A stretch of 64,000 bases of DNA. It comes from Kineosporia sp. NBRC 101731. GTDB taxonomy: Bacteria > Actinomycetota > Actinomycetes > Actinomycetales > Kineosporiaceae. The stretch covers positions 303,901 through 367,900 of the forward strand of contig NZ_BSTC01000006.1 in the NCBI RefSeq assembly GCF_030269305.1. The letters run 5' to 3'. How positions within the stretch are numbered: the stretch's first letter is position 1; each line of letters starts with the position of its first letter. Under the pieces are notes generated by a model, which searched no databases, was not told the DNA's origin, and saw only the letters and a program-made list of their open reading frames with translations. The position numbers and the translations under genes were made by a program. Below, in pieces: positions 44,168 to 53,060 of the stretch.

Positions 44168-44199
44168 GTGCCGCCCCGGACTTCGGTCCGGGGCGGCAT
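44168..44199 (+). terminator. UUCG-tetraloop terminator after aroB
   Basis: GCCGCCCCGGAC (44170-44181), loop TTCG, GTCCGGGGCGGC (44186-44197), extended outward by T-A and G-T pairs, then ACTGTTTT. This is a textbook intrinsic terminator 15 nt after aroB. Confidence 0.9.
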
Positions 44200-44302
44200 C
44201 ACTGTTTTGGACGTCTCCGACTGTTTGGTTTTTCGCCGTACCTTTCGGGATTATCGGGTATTGTGGTCGTGTTGCCGCGAGAACGTCAGAAGGGGGATCG
44301 CG

Positions 44303-44872
44303 ATGACGCTGGCCTGGCTGGACGTGTTGAAGGCCTACGAAGAGGTCGACGTGCCGCAGGGGTGGCGGCTCTCGCACGTGACGGTGAGCGAGATGCTGGT
44401 CTATCCGGTACTGGAATCGCCCTACGCGGTGATCGTCGACGAGCTGATCAGGCACTGGCGGCGCGCGTCTCTGGGCGATTCCTTCGCTCTGGAGCAGGAA
44501 TTCCCGGTGTCGCTGGGAAAGGCCGGGATCTTCGTCCCTGACCTGTGCGTCGCGCCGAGGGATGCCGTGAACGGGCATGTCCTCCGCATCCCGATGAGCC
44601 AGCTGCTCCTGGCCGTCGAGATCACGAACACCGGAAGTGCCGTCGCCTCGCGCAACCGGAAACTGCGGGCCTACGCGAAAGGCGGCGTACCGCAGTACCT
44701 GCTCATCGACGCACACGATCCGGGCGGCCCGACGGTCACGCTCCACACCGACCCCGCCGAAGACGGCTACCTGGATTCGGTGCGGGTGCCGTTCGGTGAA
44801 CCGGTCGCCCTCCGGGATCCGCTGCCCATGGTGATCAGCACGGCCACATTCCCCGTGCCGGAAACGGACTGA
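44303..44872 (+). CDS. Uma2-family (DUF820) nuclease-fold protein, copy 1
   Basis: A 189-residue protein of the Uma2/DUF820 family, which has a PD-(D/E)XK restriction-nuclease fold. The active-site pattern is visible as FVPDLCVAP (Asp), LLAVEITN (Glu) and NRKLRAYAKGGVPQYLLID (Lys). The N-terminus DVLKAYEEVDVPQGWRLSHV is the usual family opening. ATG 44303 has AGAAGGGGG upstream. It lies after the aroB terminator and just before a second family member, with which it shares limited but clear motif similarity. Biological role of the family is unsettled; no partner gene is adjacent. Confidence 0.88.
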   Translation: MTLAWLDVLKAYEEVDVPQGWRLSHVTVSEMLVYPVLESPYAVIVDELIRHWRRASLGDSFALEQEFPVSLGKAGIFVPDLCVAPRDAVNGHVLRIPMSQLLLAVEITNTGSAVASRNRKLRAYAKGGVPQYLLIDAHDPGGPTVTLHTDPAEDGYLDSVRVPFGEPVALRDPLPMVISTATFPVPETD

Positions 44873-45003
44873 TCGGCATGCACCTGTCGTTTCTCGAAGC
44901 TGAGGAGGGTTTCGCCATGGCGCTTTCCGCCGACTACCGGAACGGTGCGGGCTACGCTGATCGTCGTCGCACTGTCCCCGGCCAGGGCAAGGGAGGTTCC
45001 CGG

Positions 45004-45582
45004 ATGACGCAGACCGCTACCGATCCGCAGGCGTGGGCGCGGATCCTTGACATGTGGAACTCGGTAGACATTCCGGACGGCTTCCTGCTCGTCCAGGTGA
45101 CCGAAGAAGGGGCAGTGATGACTCCGCCGCCGGGACCGCGGCACACCCGTACGACGGGCTGGTTGTCCAAGATCCTGGAACGGGCAGTGGGCGACGACTA
45201 TTTCGTGCTCCAGACGTCCGGCATCGGAGTGACCGCCAAGGGAGGGGCCTTCGTTCCTGATTTCCTGGTAGTGCGCACGGACGCGGCGGCTGGGGTAGTG
45301 CATCCGGAAGATGCGATTCTGGTCGTTGAGGTCACCTCGCCCAGCAACTTCGACAATGACCGTGAAACGAAGTACCACGCCTATGCCAAGGGTGGCATTC
45401 CCCAGTACCTGCTCATTGATCCGGTCGACCAGGACAACCGCAGGGTCACCCTGTTCACGGAGCCCAGCGGTGACGAGTACCTGAAGGCGGTCCAAGTGTC
45501 GTACGGAGAATTGATCACGGTTCCGTATCCGGTCCCGATCGTCATCGACACCAGCCGGTTCCCCCTCACCGACGAGGGCTAA
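45004..45582 (+). CDS. Uma2-family (DUF820) nuclease-fold protein, copy 2
   Basis: A ~192-residue second Uma2 protein. Motifs are [20 protein letters not shown] and [20 protein letters not shown], with the Asp-Glu-Lys set intact. Two starts have good ribosome-binding sites: ATG 45004 (AAGGGAGG) matching the family N-terminus, and ATG 44917 (GAGGAGGG), which would add 29 residues. I chose 45004. Its stop TAA is the first half of the TAATCT -10 of aroQ. The two copies are diverged, so this is an old tandem pair or two separate arrivals. Confidence 0.87.
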   Translation: MTQTATDPQAWARILDMWNSVDIPDGFLLVQVTEEGAVMTPPPGPRHTRTTGWLSKILERAVGDDYFVLQTSGIGVTAKGGAFVPDFLVVRTDAAAGVVHPEDAILVVEVTSPSNFDNDRETKYHAYAKGGIPQYLLIDPVDQDNRRVTLFTEPSGDEYLKAVQVSYGELITVPYPVPIVIDTSRFPLTDEG

Positions 45583-45585
45583 TCT
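45580..45585 (+). promoter_or_regulatory. -10 hexamer TAATCT of aroQ
   Basis: TAATCT ends 7 nt before the aroQ ATG at 45593. The TAA is also the stop codon of the upstream Uma2 gene. Leaderless transcript predicted, as for rarA. Confidence 0.55.
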
Positions 45586-45592
45586 CGCCCCC

Positions 45593-46033
45593 ATGACCAC
45601 CGTCCTCGTCCTCAACGGCCCCAACCTCGGCCGCCTCGGCGTCCGGGAGCCCGACGTCTACGGCAGTGACACGCTCGCCGACCTGGCGAAGGCCTGCGTC
45701 CAGCAGGGCCAGGAACTCGGGCTCGAGGTGGAGGTCCGGCAGACCGACGACGAGTCGGAGATGATCGGCTGGCTGCACGGGGCCGTGGACGCGGGGGCCC
45801 ACGTGGTGCTCAACCCCGCCGCCTTCACGCACTACTCCTATGCGATCCGCGACGCCTGCGCGATGGTGACGAAGGCCGGGCTGACGCTGGTCGAGGTGCA
45901 CCTGTCCAACCCGGCGGCCCGAGAAGTGTTCCGGCACAACAGCGTGGTGGGCGGGGTGTCGACGGGCACGATCGCCGGTTTCGGCCGGGAGGGCTACCTG
46001 CTGGCCCTGCGGGCGGTCGCCGCGCGAGCGTGA
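45593..46033 (+). CDS. aroQ: Type II 3-dehydroquinate dehydratase
   Basis: A 146-residue dodecameric dehydratase forming 3-dehydroshikimate. [18 protein letters not shown] contains the flexible-loop Arg and catalytic Tyr. [26 protein letters not shown] and [18 protein letters not shown] complete the active site. Length is normal. ATG 45593 has no Shine-Dalgarno but lies 7 nt after TAATCT. It is separated from aroCKB by the Uma2 pair, whereas in mycobacteria it directly follows aroB. Confidence 0.95.
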   Translation: MTTVLVLNGPNLGRLGVREPDVYGSDTLADLAKACVQQGQELGLEVEVRQTDDESEMIGWLHGAVDAGAHVVLNPAAFTHYSYAIRDACAMVTKAGLTLVEVHLSNPAAREVFRHNSVVGGVSTGTIAGFGREGYLLALRAVAARA

Positions 46034-46047
46034 CCTCGCGCAGAGGC

Positions 46048-46053
46048 TAGACT
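46048..46053 (+). promoter_or_regulatory. -10 hexamer TAGACT upstream of efp
   Basis: TAGACT lies 15 nt after the aroQ stop, giving a predicted leader of about 70 nt for efp-nusB. No good -35 was found. Confidence 0.4.
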
Positions 46054-46128
46054 TCACCGAACTCCAGACCATCGCGCGGGCGGCACCCCCGGCCCGCGCG
46101 TCCGCTTGCAGACGAGAGAGATCCACAC

Positions 46129-46689
46129 GTGGCATCGACGAACGACCTGAAGAACGGCCTGGTGCTGAACCTCGACGGGCAGCTCTGGGCCGTCGTCGAG
46201 TTCCAGCACGTGAAGCCCGGCAAGGGGCCCGCCTTCGTGCGCACCAAGCTGAAGCACGTGCTGAACGGCAAGGTCGTCGACAAGACGTTCAACGCGGGCA
46301 CGAAGGTGGAGACGGCGAACGTCGACAAGCGCGACATGCAGTACCTGTACAAGGACGGCGAAGACTTCGTCTTCATGGACAACGACACGTACGACCAGCT
46401 GCACGTCCCGGCGGCCACGGTCGGCGACGCGGCGAACTTCATGCTGGAGAGCGACCAGGCCGTGGTCGCGACGCACGACGGCACTCCGCTGTACGTCGAG
46501 CTCCCGACCTCGGTGGAGCTGCTCATCAGCTACACCGAGCCGGGCCTGCAGGGCGACCGCTCCACGGGCGGCACCAAGCCGGCCACCCTGGAGACCGGGG
46601 CCGAGATCCAGGTCCCGCTCTTCGTCGTGACCGGCACCAAGGTCAAGGTGGACACCCGCTCGGGTGACTACCTCGGTCGCGTCAACTGA
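46129..46689 (+). CDS. efp: Elongation factor P
   Basis: A 186-residue three-domain factor that relieves ribosome stalling at polyproline. The tip loop KPGKGPAF has Lys32 at the position modified in other bacteria. Domain III ends in [23 protein letters not shown]. No EpmA/EpmB-type modification gene is adjacent, in line with actinobacterial EF-P, which can work unmodified. GTG 46129 has a GAGAGAG site. nusB follows after 38 nt. Confidence 0.96.
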   Translation: MASTNDLKNGLVLNLDGQLWAVVEFQHVKPGKGPAFVRTKLKHVLNGKVVDKTFNAGTKVETANVDKRDMQYLYKDGEDFVFMDNDTYDQLHVPAATVGDAANFMLESDQAVVATHDGTPLYVELPTSVELLISYTEPGLQGDRSTGGTKPATLETGAEIQVPLFVVTGTKVKVDTRSGDYLGRVN

Positions 46690-46727
46690 CCGCCGTCACC
46701 ACAGCCGGAAGCGAGCAGCACAAGCGC

Positions 46728-47141
46728 ATGGGAGCACGGAGCAAGGCCCGGAAGCGGGCTCTCGACATCCTGTTCGAGGCCGACGTCCGCGGGGACGACC
46801 CGCTGACGATCATGGCTGGGCGGAAGGACGACGAGGACCCGAACCGGGCGCTCCCGGAGTACACGGTGCAGCTGGTCGAGGGCGTGACCGCACAGACGGG
46901 ACGCATCGACGAGTTGCTGTCGACGTACTCGCACGGCTGGACCGTCGACCGCATGCCCGCGGTCGACCGGGCCGTGCTCCGGCTGGGCACCTGGGAACTG
47001 CTCTACAACGACGACGTGCCCGACGCGGTCGCGATCGACGAGGCGGTCGAGCTGGCGCGCACGCTGTCCACCGATGACTCGCCGAACTTCGTCAACGGTC
47101 TTCTGGCCCGGCTGCTCGAGGTCAAGACGTCGTCCTCCTGA
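46728..47141 (+). CDS. nusB: NusB, transcription antitermination factor
   Basis: A 137-residue all-helical RNA-binding protein that binds boxA with S10 (NusE) to allow rRNA antitermination. Family blocks are SKARKRALDILFEADVRG, WTVDRMPAVDRAVLRLGTWELLYN and VAIDEAVELARTLSTDDSPNFVNGLLARL. Length is normal. The efp-nusB order is conserved across actinobacteria, where bldD usually comes next; here a GGDEF gene intervenes. Confidence 0.96.
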   Translation: MGARSKARKRALDILFEADVRGDDPLTIMAGRKDDEDPNRALPEYTVQLVEGVTAQTGRIDELLSTYSHGWTVDRMPAVDRAVLRLGTWELLYNDDVPDAVAIDEAVELARTLSTDDSPNFVNGLLARLLEVKTSSS

Positions 47142-47344
47142 GATACACCCGTCCGCCCTCTCACAGCGTCATCACCGGTTACGCCGTTCAGGCGTTTCCG
47201 GGACGCCGGGTGCGAGAAACGCGCACACAGAGACATCATTCCTGCCCAGGACCTCTGTAGCGTGTCACCTTCACTGCCGATGGAGCCGGTACTTGGCTCC
47301 TGCTGGTGTCAGGGTCGGTGCTCGTCTGGTGTGGAGGGGGCGCG

Positions 47345-49093
47345 ATGGATTCGTCCGACAGCCTGCGCGCCGGTGCTCCCACGCACCGGCGCCCGGACGA
47401 GGCGGTGCGTCTCGGTGAGCTGCTGTCCTCCTCCGTAGCCGCCCTGGACAACGGCCGCTGCGAGCGGGGTATCGAACTCTCGCGCGAGGCGATCGGGCTG
47501 TCGGGCCGGCTCGGCGACCGGCGGGCCGAGGCCACCGCACTGGGGCTGCTGGCCCGTCACCTGAGCCGGGCCGGCGACAACGAGCGCTGTAGCGACGTCT
47601 GCGACCAGGCCGCCCAGGCCCTGCGGGCGCTGAACGACGAGACCGGGCTCGGCGAGATCCTGGTCGTGCAGGCCCTGGCGCTGAACGAGCTGGGGCTCTC
47701 CGAAGAGGCGCTGAACTGCCTGGCCGTCGCCCGTGAGGTGGCCGCCCGGCTGAACGACCGGCAGCTGCTGTTCTGGGTGCTCAACCGGATCGCCGTGGTG
47801 CACTCGGGCATGCAGGATTTCGCCCGGGCCAAGGATTTCCAGTTGCGGGCCCTGGAACTGGCGTCGAGCCTGAACGTCGACGCCCGCTTCTGCATCGTCA
47901 ACAACATCGCGGACAACTCGATCGGGCTGTACCGGCGGCTGCTGGCCGAAGGCGGCCCGGGCACCACCGAGGCCGCCACAGCGCTGCGCGACGGCCTCGA
48001 CCACTCGGTGCGGGCCCTCGAGCTGTCCCAGCACCCCACCTCCGGCACGCCGTACCGGCAGTCGCTGGCCTGGGACAACCACGGCATGCTGCTGGCCCTG
48101 TCGGGTGACACGCGGGCCGGTCTGGCCGCGATCCTGCAGGCCCGGCGGATCGCCGTGGAGCACGGATTCCAGGCCATGGAGGTCGCTACGCTGCACCACG
48201 GCGCCTTCGTGCTGCTGGAGCGCGGCGACGCCGAGCAGGCCGTCGGCGAGCTCAGGGTCGCGCTGGGCCGGGCCACGGCGATGGGCGAGTTGTCCACCCG
48301 GATGGAGATCGCCCAGGAGCTGTCGCGCGCACTGGAGGCGACGGGGCAGTTCGAGGGAGCTCTGCACCACTACAAGGAGTTCACGGCGCTGGAGCGCCAG
48401 GTGACGTCCGCCGTCGCCGCCACCCGGGCCCGGCGCCTGGAGCAGCTCGTCGAGGTGGACCACGCCCGCCTCGACGCCGCGGACGCCCGCACCGAGTCGC
48501 AGCTGTACCGCGAGCGCAGCCGGGCTCTCGAGGTGGAGATCCAGGCGCTCGAGAAGCTCGCCGCCGATCTGGACCGGCGGGCCAACGCGGACTCGCTGAC
48601 CGGGCTGTCCAACCGGCACCACATCGAGCACGAACTGCCCCGGCTGATCGACGAGGCGGTGGCGCAGGGCCGCCCGCTGAGCCTGGCGGTCGTCGACATC
48701 GACCACTTCAAGCACGTCAACGACACCTGGGGTCACTCCGTGGGTGACGAGGTGCTGGTGGCCCTGGCGTCTCTGCTGCAGCGCTCCAGCCGCGGCGGCG
48801 ACCTGGTGGGGCGTCTGGGCGGCGAGGAGTTCCTGATCGCCCTGACCGATCTCACCGAGCAGGCGGCGGTGGACGTGTGTCAGCGGGTGCGACGCAGTGT
48901 GCAGGATCACGACTGGTCCGTGGTCCGGCCGGGACTGCGCGTCACGATCAGCATCGGTGTGTGCGACCTGGTGGTCGGTGACGACGTGCGGGCCCTGATC
49001 GACCGGGCCGACGAGCGGCTCTACCGGGCCAAGCGGGCCGGCCGCAACCGCGTCGAGTCGTACCCCGGCCGCGTGGGCAAGGAAGCCTCCTAG
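47345..49093 (+). CDS. TPR-containing GGDEF diguanylate cyclase
   Basis: A 582-residue cytoplasmic protein. The N-terminal ~380 residues are TPR-like helical repeats (ALGLLARHLSRAGDNERCSD; ALNELGLSEEALNCLAVARE), followed by a coiled coil (about 385-430) and a C-terminal GGDEF domain. The active site is GGEEF at 492-496, with the inhibitory I-site RGGD five residues before it, so it should make c-di-GMP and be feedback-inhibited. No EAL domain or membrane helix. ATG 47345 has GGAGGG upstream; an open frame from 47306 was discarded. It converges on bldD, whose product binds c-di-GMP. Confidence 0.93.
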   Translation: MDSSDSLRAGAPTHRRPDEAVRLGELLSSSVAALDNGRCERGIELSREAIGLSGRLGDRRAEATALGLLARHLSRAGDNERCSDVCDQAAQALRALNDETGLGEILVVQALALNELGLSEEALNCLAVAREVAARLNDRQLLFWVLNRIAVVHSGMQDFARAKDFQLRALELASSLNVDARFCIVNNIADNSIGLYRRLLAEGGPGTTEAATALRDGLDHSVRALELSQHPTSGTPYRQSLAWDNHGMLLALSGDTRAGLAAILQARRIAVEHGFQAMEVATLHHGAFVLLERGDAEQAVGELRVALGRATAMGELSTRMEIAQELSRALEATGQFEGALHHYKEFTALERQVTSAVAATRARRLEQLVEVDHARLDAADARTESQLYRERSRALEVEIQALEKLAADLDRRANADSLTGLSNRHHIEHELPRLIDEAVAQGRPLSLAVVDIDHFKHVNDTWGHSVGDEVLVALASLLQRSSRGGDLVGRLGGEEFLIALTDLTEQAAVDVCQRVRRSVQDHDWSVVRPGLRVTISIGVCDLVVGDDVRALIDRADERLYRAKRAGRNRVESYPGRVGKEAS

Positions 49094-49098
49094 GAGGC
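49085..49098. repeat. 14-bp palindrome over the GGDEF gene stop codon
   Basis: GCCTCCTAGGAGGC is a perfect palindrome containing the TAG stop (49091-49093). Just after it GGCCC and GGGGCC can form a further hairpin to about 49120, a plausible terminator. Confidence 0.5.
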
Positions 49099-49455
49099 CC
49101 TGGGAGCGCCCTCAGGGGCCGCTTGAGGACGATGTGGTGGTCGTGGGTGGCTCCCGTCGCCTTCGCGGTCTCCTGGGCCGTAGAGGCCGGATGAGGGCGG
49201 AAGAGGCCGGACGAGGCCGGAAGAGGCCGGAAGAGGCCCGGAAAGCGTGATGTGACGGTGCCAGCCGCTCCTAGGTCCTCTCACAGACCAGGGGCTGCTC
49301 GCACCGCCACATCATTGGTGGTTCGGGTGGAACGCTAGGTGGAACGGGTTGGGTCGAGGACGCCGGCCGCCCCGGCGTCCTCTGCGGTGGAACTCCGCCC
49401 TTCCCTCACTCGGGGCGGAGGTGGTGCCGTACGCAGCGTTCCCGGAATTCCTGGA
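49094..49455. other. Convergent GGDEF-bldD intergenic region
   Basis: No gene is supported. It holds the palindrome and hairpin after the GGDEF gene, six 10-bp repeats (49181-49241), and a doubled GGTGGAACG near 49328-49345. Both flanking genes end here. Confidence 0.5.
49181..49241 (+). repeat. Six 10-bp tandem repeats
   Basis: Units TAGAGGCCGG, ATGAGGGCGG, AAGAGGCCGG, ACGAGGCCGG, AAGAGGCCGG and AAGAGGCCCGG. Consensus AAGAGGCCGG, helical-turn spacing. Confidence 0.85.
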
Positions 49456-49953
49456 TCAGTCTTCCGTGGCGACCGCGCGGCGGGCGTCCGCGTTGAGGAC
49501 CCCCCACGTGATCAGCTGCTCGGCCAGAACAGCCGGCGGAACGTCGTAGATCACCGCGAGCGTGCGCAGGTCATCGGTCCGGATCGAGAGGACCTTGCCG
49601 TTGTAGTCGCCGCGCTGACCCTGGATCGTCGCCGCGTAACGGGCCAGGGGGCCCGCCTTCTCCGCCGGGACGGACTGCAGCCGCTCGAGGTCGAGCACGA
49701 GCTTCGGCGGGGGCTCGCTGCTCCCCGTCGGAGCCGCGTCAGGCAACAGAGCCTGGACCGGGACGCCGTAGAAATCAGCGAGCTCCGCGAGTCGCTGAAC
49801 CGTGACCGCCCGGTCGCCGCGCTCGTACGATCCGACCACGACCGCCTTCCAGCGACCTTCGGACTTCTCTTCCACCCCATGAAGGGACAGCCCCTGCTGG
49901 GTGCGGATCCCACGCAGGCGGGCGCCGAGCGCCCTGGCGTAATCAGATGCCAT
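49456..49953 (-). CDS. bldD: BldD, c-di-GMP-responsive developmental regulator
   Basis: A 165-residue DNA-binding protein nearly identical to Streptomyces BldD, which represses sporulation and motility genes when dimerised by tetrameric c-di-GMP. The HTH segment LRGIRTQQGLSLHGVEEKS and GRWKAVVVGSYERGDRAVTV is intact. The c-di-GMP signature RGD-X8-RTDD is at residues 114-128, the same numbering as in Streptomyces. ATG 49953 (MASDYARALG) is the family start. It lies 7 nt after a -10 hexamer with no Shine-Dalgarno, so the mRNA is likely leaderless. A BldD box sits between the -35 and -10. Confidence 0.96.
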   Translation of the reverse strand: MASDYARALGARLRGIRTQQGLSLHGVEEKSEGRWKAVVVGSYERGDRAVTVQRLAELADFYGVPVQALLPDAAPTGSSEPPPKLVLDLERLQSVPAEKAGPLARYAATIQGQRGDYNGKVLSIRTDDLRTLAVIYDVPPAVLAEQLITWGVLNADARRAVATED

Positions 49954-49960
49954 GCCGATG

Positions 49961-49990
49961 ATAGTCACGGAGAGTCACTGACTCCGTCAA
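49961..49990 (-). promoter_or_regulatory. bldD promoter
   Basis: On the minus strand TTGACG (49990-49985) and GACTAT (49966-49961) are separated by 18 bp; the start codon is 7 nt further. The BldD box fills part of the spacer. Confidence 0.6.
49965..49977. promoter_or_regulatory. BldD box in the bldD promoter
   Basis: TCACGGAGAGTCA matches the BldD consensus TNACNC(A/T)GNGTNA at all but one fixed position (G for C at position 6). It lies between the bldD -35 and -10, consistent with the autorepression known in Streptomyces. Confidence 0.7.
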
Positions 49991-50073
49991 GTCACATTGG
50001 GAAAGTTTTCGAAGGAATTCGCCACTCGGCGTAGGCGAAGAGGGTCCCAGCTACACGGCCGGTCACCGGCTGG

Positions 50074-50079
50074 TAGCCT
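50074..50079 (+). promoter_or_regulatory. -10 hexamer TAGCCT of the pyr operon
   Basis: TAGCCT would start transcription near 50086, giving a leader of about 80 nt that contains the PyrR-binding hairpin. Confidence 0.45.
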
Positions 50080-50120
50080 CCGGGGGCCTAAAGGCGCTTC
50101 AAAACGCCATCAGCGACCAG

Positions 50121-50157
50121 TCCTTTAACGATCCGTCCCGTGAGGCGGAGAAGGAGG
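50121..50157 (+). promoter_or_regulatory. PyrR-binding leader that can sequester the pyrR Shine-Dalgarno
   Basis: TCCG (50132-50135) pairs with CGGA (50146-50149) around the loop TCCCGTGAGG, which resembles the PyrR-recognised GTGAGG-type loop. TCCTT (50121-50125) can pair with AAGGA (50151-50155), the core of the AAGGAGG ribosome-binding site of pyrR. PyrR bound with UMP would stabilise the fold and block translation, as described for mycobacteria. No transcription terminator is seen in the leader. Confidence 0.75.
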
Positions 50158-50167
50158 GGGTCGACAC

Positions 50168-50794
50168 ATGTCGCCCGCACGCCCTGCCCAGAGCTCACCC
50201 AGCGCACCGGAAGATCAACCCGTCGTGGACGACGGGGCGGAGGTCGTCCGGGCCGTCCTGGAACCCGCCGAGATCGGCCGCGCCCTGTCCCGCATCGCCC
50301 ACGAGGTGCTGGAGCGGAACAAGGGCGCCGAGCACCTCGTCCTCCTGGGTATCCCCACCCGTGGTGTCACGCTCGCCCAGCGCCTCGCCGCGCGCCTGGC
50401 CTCGATCGAGGGCACCGAGGTCCCGGTGGGCACCCTCGACGTCACGATGCACCGCGACGACCTGCGCCGGCAGGCCTTCCGCACGATCGCGCGCACCGAC
50501 CTGCCCGAGGGCGGCATCGACGACAAGATCGTGGTCCTGGTGGACGACGTGCTCTACTCCGGCCGCACGATCCGCGCCGCCCTGGACGCGCTGTCCGAGT
50601 TCGGCCGCCCGCGCGCCGTGCGTCTGGCCGTGCTGGTCGACCGGGGTCACCGCGAGCTGCCGATCCGTGCCGACCACGTGGGCAAGAACCTGCCCACCTC
50701 GACCCTGGAACGGGTGCGGGTGCGGCTGTCCGAGGTCGACGGGGGAGAAGACGTCGTGAGCATCACCAGCCCGGATCGAGGTGCGGCCCAGTGA
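50168..50794 (+). CDS. pyrR: PyrR, pyrimidine operon RNA-binding regulator
   Basis: A 208-residue phosphoribosyltransferase-fold protein that senses UMP and binds pyr mRNA leaders; it may keep uracil phosphoribosyltransferase activity. The PRPP loop [18 protein letters not shown] and the segment [12 protein letters not shown] are present. A ~20-residue Ser/Pro N-terminal leader precedes the core. ATG 50168 follows AAGGAGG. Its stop overlaps the pyrB GTG, so regulation of pyrR translation should pass to the operon. Confidence 0.95.
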   Translation: MSPARPAQSSPSAPEDQPVVDDGAEVVRAVLEPAEIGRALSRIAHEVLERNKGAEHLVLLGIPTRGVTLAQRLAARLASIEGTEVPVGTLDVTMHRDDLRRQAFRTIARTDLPEGGIDDKIVVLVDDVLYSGRTIRAALDALSEFGRPRAVRLAVLVDRGHRELPIRADHVGKNLPTSTLERVRVRLSEVDGGEDVVSITSPDRGAAQ

Positions 50795-51753
50795 GACACC
50801 TGCTCTCCACCGCCGATCTGTCGCCGGCCGAGGCCATCCAGATCCTCGACGTCGCCGACCAGATGGCGGCCACGCAGAAGCGCGAGATCAAGAAGCTGCC
50901 GACCCTGCGCGGCCGCACCGTGGTGAATCTCTTCTACGAGGACTCCACGCGCACCCGGATCTCGTTCGAGGCCGCGGCCAAGCGCCTGTCGGCCGATGTG
51001 ATCAATTTCTCGGCGAAGGGCTCGAGCGTCTCCAAGGGTGAAAGCCTCAAGGACACGGCCCTGACCCTGAAGGCCATGGGGGCCGACGCGGTCGTCGTCC
51101 GCCATTCGGTCTCGGGCGCACCGCACCGGCTGGCCCATGCGGGCTGGATCGACGGCACCATCGTCAACGCGGGCGACGGCACGCACGAGCACCCGACCCA
51201 GGCGCTCCTGGACGCCTACACGCTGCGCCAGCGGCTCGTGCCCGACGCCATCGGCGCCGACCTCAAGGGCAAGCGGGTCGCGATCGTCGGCGACGTGCTG
51301 CACAGCCGGGTGGCCCGCTCGAACGTGACGCTGCTGAACACCCTGGGCGCCGAGGTGGTGCTGGTCACGCCACCGACCTTGCTACCGGTGGGGATCGGTC
51401 ACTGGCCGTGCTCGACCTCGTACGATCTGGACGACGTGGTCGACGGCGGTCACGGCGACCTGGACGCGGTGATGATGCTGCGGGTGCAGCGGGAGCGGAT
51501 GCACGACGCGTTCTTCCCCAGCGCCCGCGAGTACTCCCGCCGCTACGGGCTCGACGCCCGCCGGATGAACCGGTTGCCGGACCACGCGCTGGTCATGCAC
51601 CCCGGGCCGATGAACCGCGGCCTGGAGATCACTGCGGAGGCGGCGGACTCGCCGCGCTCCACCATCGTCGAGCAGGTGGCCAACGGGGTCGCCGTGCGGA
51701 TGGCCGTTCTCTACCTGCTCCTGTCCGGGCAGGCCGAAGGAAAGGACGCCTGA
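50791..51753 (+). CDS. pyrB: Aspartate carbamoyltransferase catalytic subunit
   Basis: A 320-residue enzyme joining carbamoyl phosphate and aspartate. The carbamoyl-phosphate motif STRTRISFE starts at Ser52. Others are [30 protein letters not shown] and [12 protein letters not shown]. No regulatory PyrI gene follows, as in other actinobacteria. GTG 50791 overlaps the pyrR stop, and the stop overlaps pyrC as TGATG. Confidence 0.96.
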   Translation: MRHLLSTADLSPAEAIQILDVADQMAATQKREIKKLPTLRGRTVVNLFYEDSTRTRISFEAAAKRLSADVINFSAKGSSVSKGESLKDTALTLKAMGADAVVVRHSVSGAPHRLAHAGWIDGTIVNAGDGTHEHPTQALLDAYTLRQRLVPDAIGADLKGKRVAIVGDVLHSRVARSNVTLLNTLGAEVVLVTPPTLLPVGIGHWPCSTSYDLDDVVDGGHGDLDAVMMLRVQRERMHDAFFPSAREYSRRYGLDARRMNRLPDHALVMHPGPMNRGLEITAEAADSPRSTIVEQVANGVAVRMAVLYLLLSGQAEGKDA

Positions 51754-53060
51754 TGGGCTCCTACGTGATCAAGGGCGCCCGTCCGCTGGGCGGTCCGGCG
51801 ACCGACATCCTGATCGAGGACGGTCTGGTCACCCAGGTCGGCCCGGTCACCGCGAGCGGTGCCCAGGTGATCGACGCGGACGGGCTGATCGCCCTGCCCG
51901 GTCTGGTCGACCTGCACACCCACCTGCGCGAGCCCGGCCGGGAAGACGCCGAGACGGTCGAGACCGGCACCCGGGCCGCGGCGATGGGCGGCTGGACGGC
52001 CGTGCACGCGATGGCCAACACCGACCCGGTGGCCGACACGGCCGGCGTGGTCGAGCAGGTCTGGCGGCTGGGCCGCGAGTACGGCTGGGTGGACGTGCGC
52101 CCGGTCGGTGCCGTCACCGTCGGCCTGGGCGGTGAGCGTCTGGCCGAGCTCGGCGCGATGGCCGACTCCGCGGCCGGCGTGCGGGTGTTCTCCGACGACG
52201 GGCACTGCGTCTGGGACCCGGTGCTGATGCGCCGCGCCCTGGAGTACGTGAAGGCCTTCGACGGGGTCGTCGCCCAGCACGCCCAGGAGCCGCGCCTGAC
52301 CGAGGGCGCGCAGATGCACGAGGGATCGGTCTCGGCCGAGCTCGGCCTGACCGGCTGGCCGGCGGTCGCCGAGGAGGCGATCATCGCCCGGGACGTGCTG
52401 CTGGCCGGGCACGTCGACTCCCGCCTGCACGTGTGCCACGTCTCCACGGCCGGCTCGGTGGAGATCCTGCGCTGGGCCAAGACCCGCGGCATCAAGGTCA
52501 CCGCCGAGGTCACCCCGCACCACCTGCTGCTGACCGACGAACTGGTGCGCAGCTACGACCCGGTGTTCAAGGTCAACCCGCCGCTGCGCACCGCCGCCGA
52601 CGTCCAGGCCGTGCGCGAGGCCCTGGCCGACGGCACGATCGACATCGTCGCCACCGACCACGCCCCGCACCCGGTCGAGGCCAAGGACTGCGAGTGGGGT
52701 GTCGCCTCCATGGGCATGACCGGCCTGGAGACCGCGCTGTCGATCGTGCAGGAGGCGATGGTCGACACCGGAATGCTGACCTGGGAACAGGTCGGGATGA
52801 GGATGTCGGTCCAGCCCGCCCGGATCGGGCGGGTCGCGAGCCAGGGCCGCCCGATCGCGGCCGGCGAGCCCGCTCACCTCACCCTGGTCGACCCCTCGGC
52901 CCGGTGGGAATGCGATCCTGCCACCCAGGCCACGATGGGCCGTAACTCTCCGGTGCGGGGCCGGACGATGCACGGTCGTGTCGTGGCGACCATCTACGCG
53001 GGACGCCCGACCGTTCTGGACGGCGTCCTCAACGAGGCTCTTTCGGAGGTGCCGCTGTGA
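51753..53060 (+). CDS. pyrC: Dihydroorotase
   Basis: A 435-residue class I (type III-like) zinc amidohydrolase closing carbamoyl aspartate to dihydroorotate. The metal ligands His55 and His57 lie in [10 protein letters not shown]; further His in AQHAQEPRL and [10 protein letters not shown]; and the catalytic Asp in VATDHAPHP. Length is normal. The ATG at 51753 overlaps the pyrB stop by one base, and the stop overlaps carA as GTGA. Confidence 0.96.
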   Translation: MGSYVIKGARPLGGPATDILIEDGLVTQVGPVTASGAQVIDADGLIALPGLVDLHTHLREPGREDAETVETGTRAAAMGGWTAVHAMANTDPVADTAGVVEQVWRLGREYGWVDVRPVGAVTVGLGGERLAELGAMADSAAGVRVFSDDGHCVWDPVLMRRALEYVKAFDGVVAQHAQEPRLTEGAQMHEGSVSAELGLTGWPAVAEEAIIARDVLLAGHVDSRLHVCHVSTAGSVEILRWAKTRGIKVTAEVTPHHLLLTDELVRSYDPVFKVNPPLRTAADVQAVREALADGTIDIVATDHAPHPVEAKDCEWGVASMGMTGLETALSIVQEAMVDTGMLTWEQVGMRMSVQPARIGRVASQGRPIAAGEPAHLTLVDPSARWECDPATQATMGRNSPVRGRTMHGRVVATIYAGRPTVLDGVLNEALSEVPL

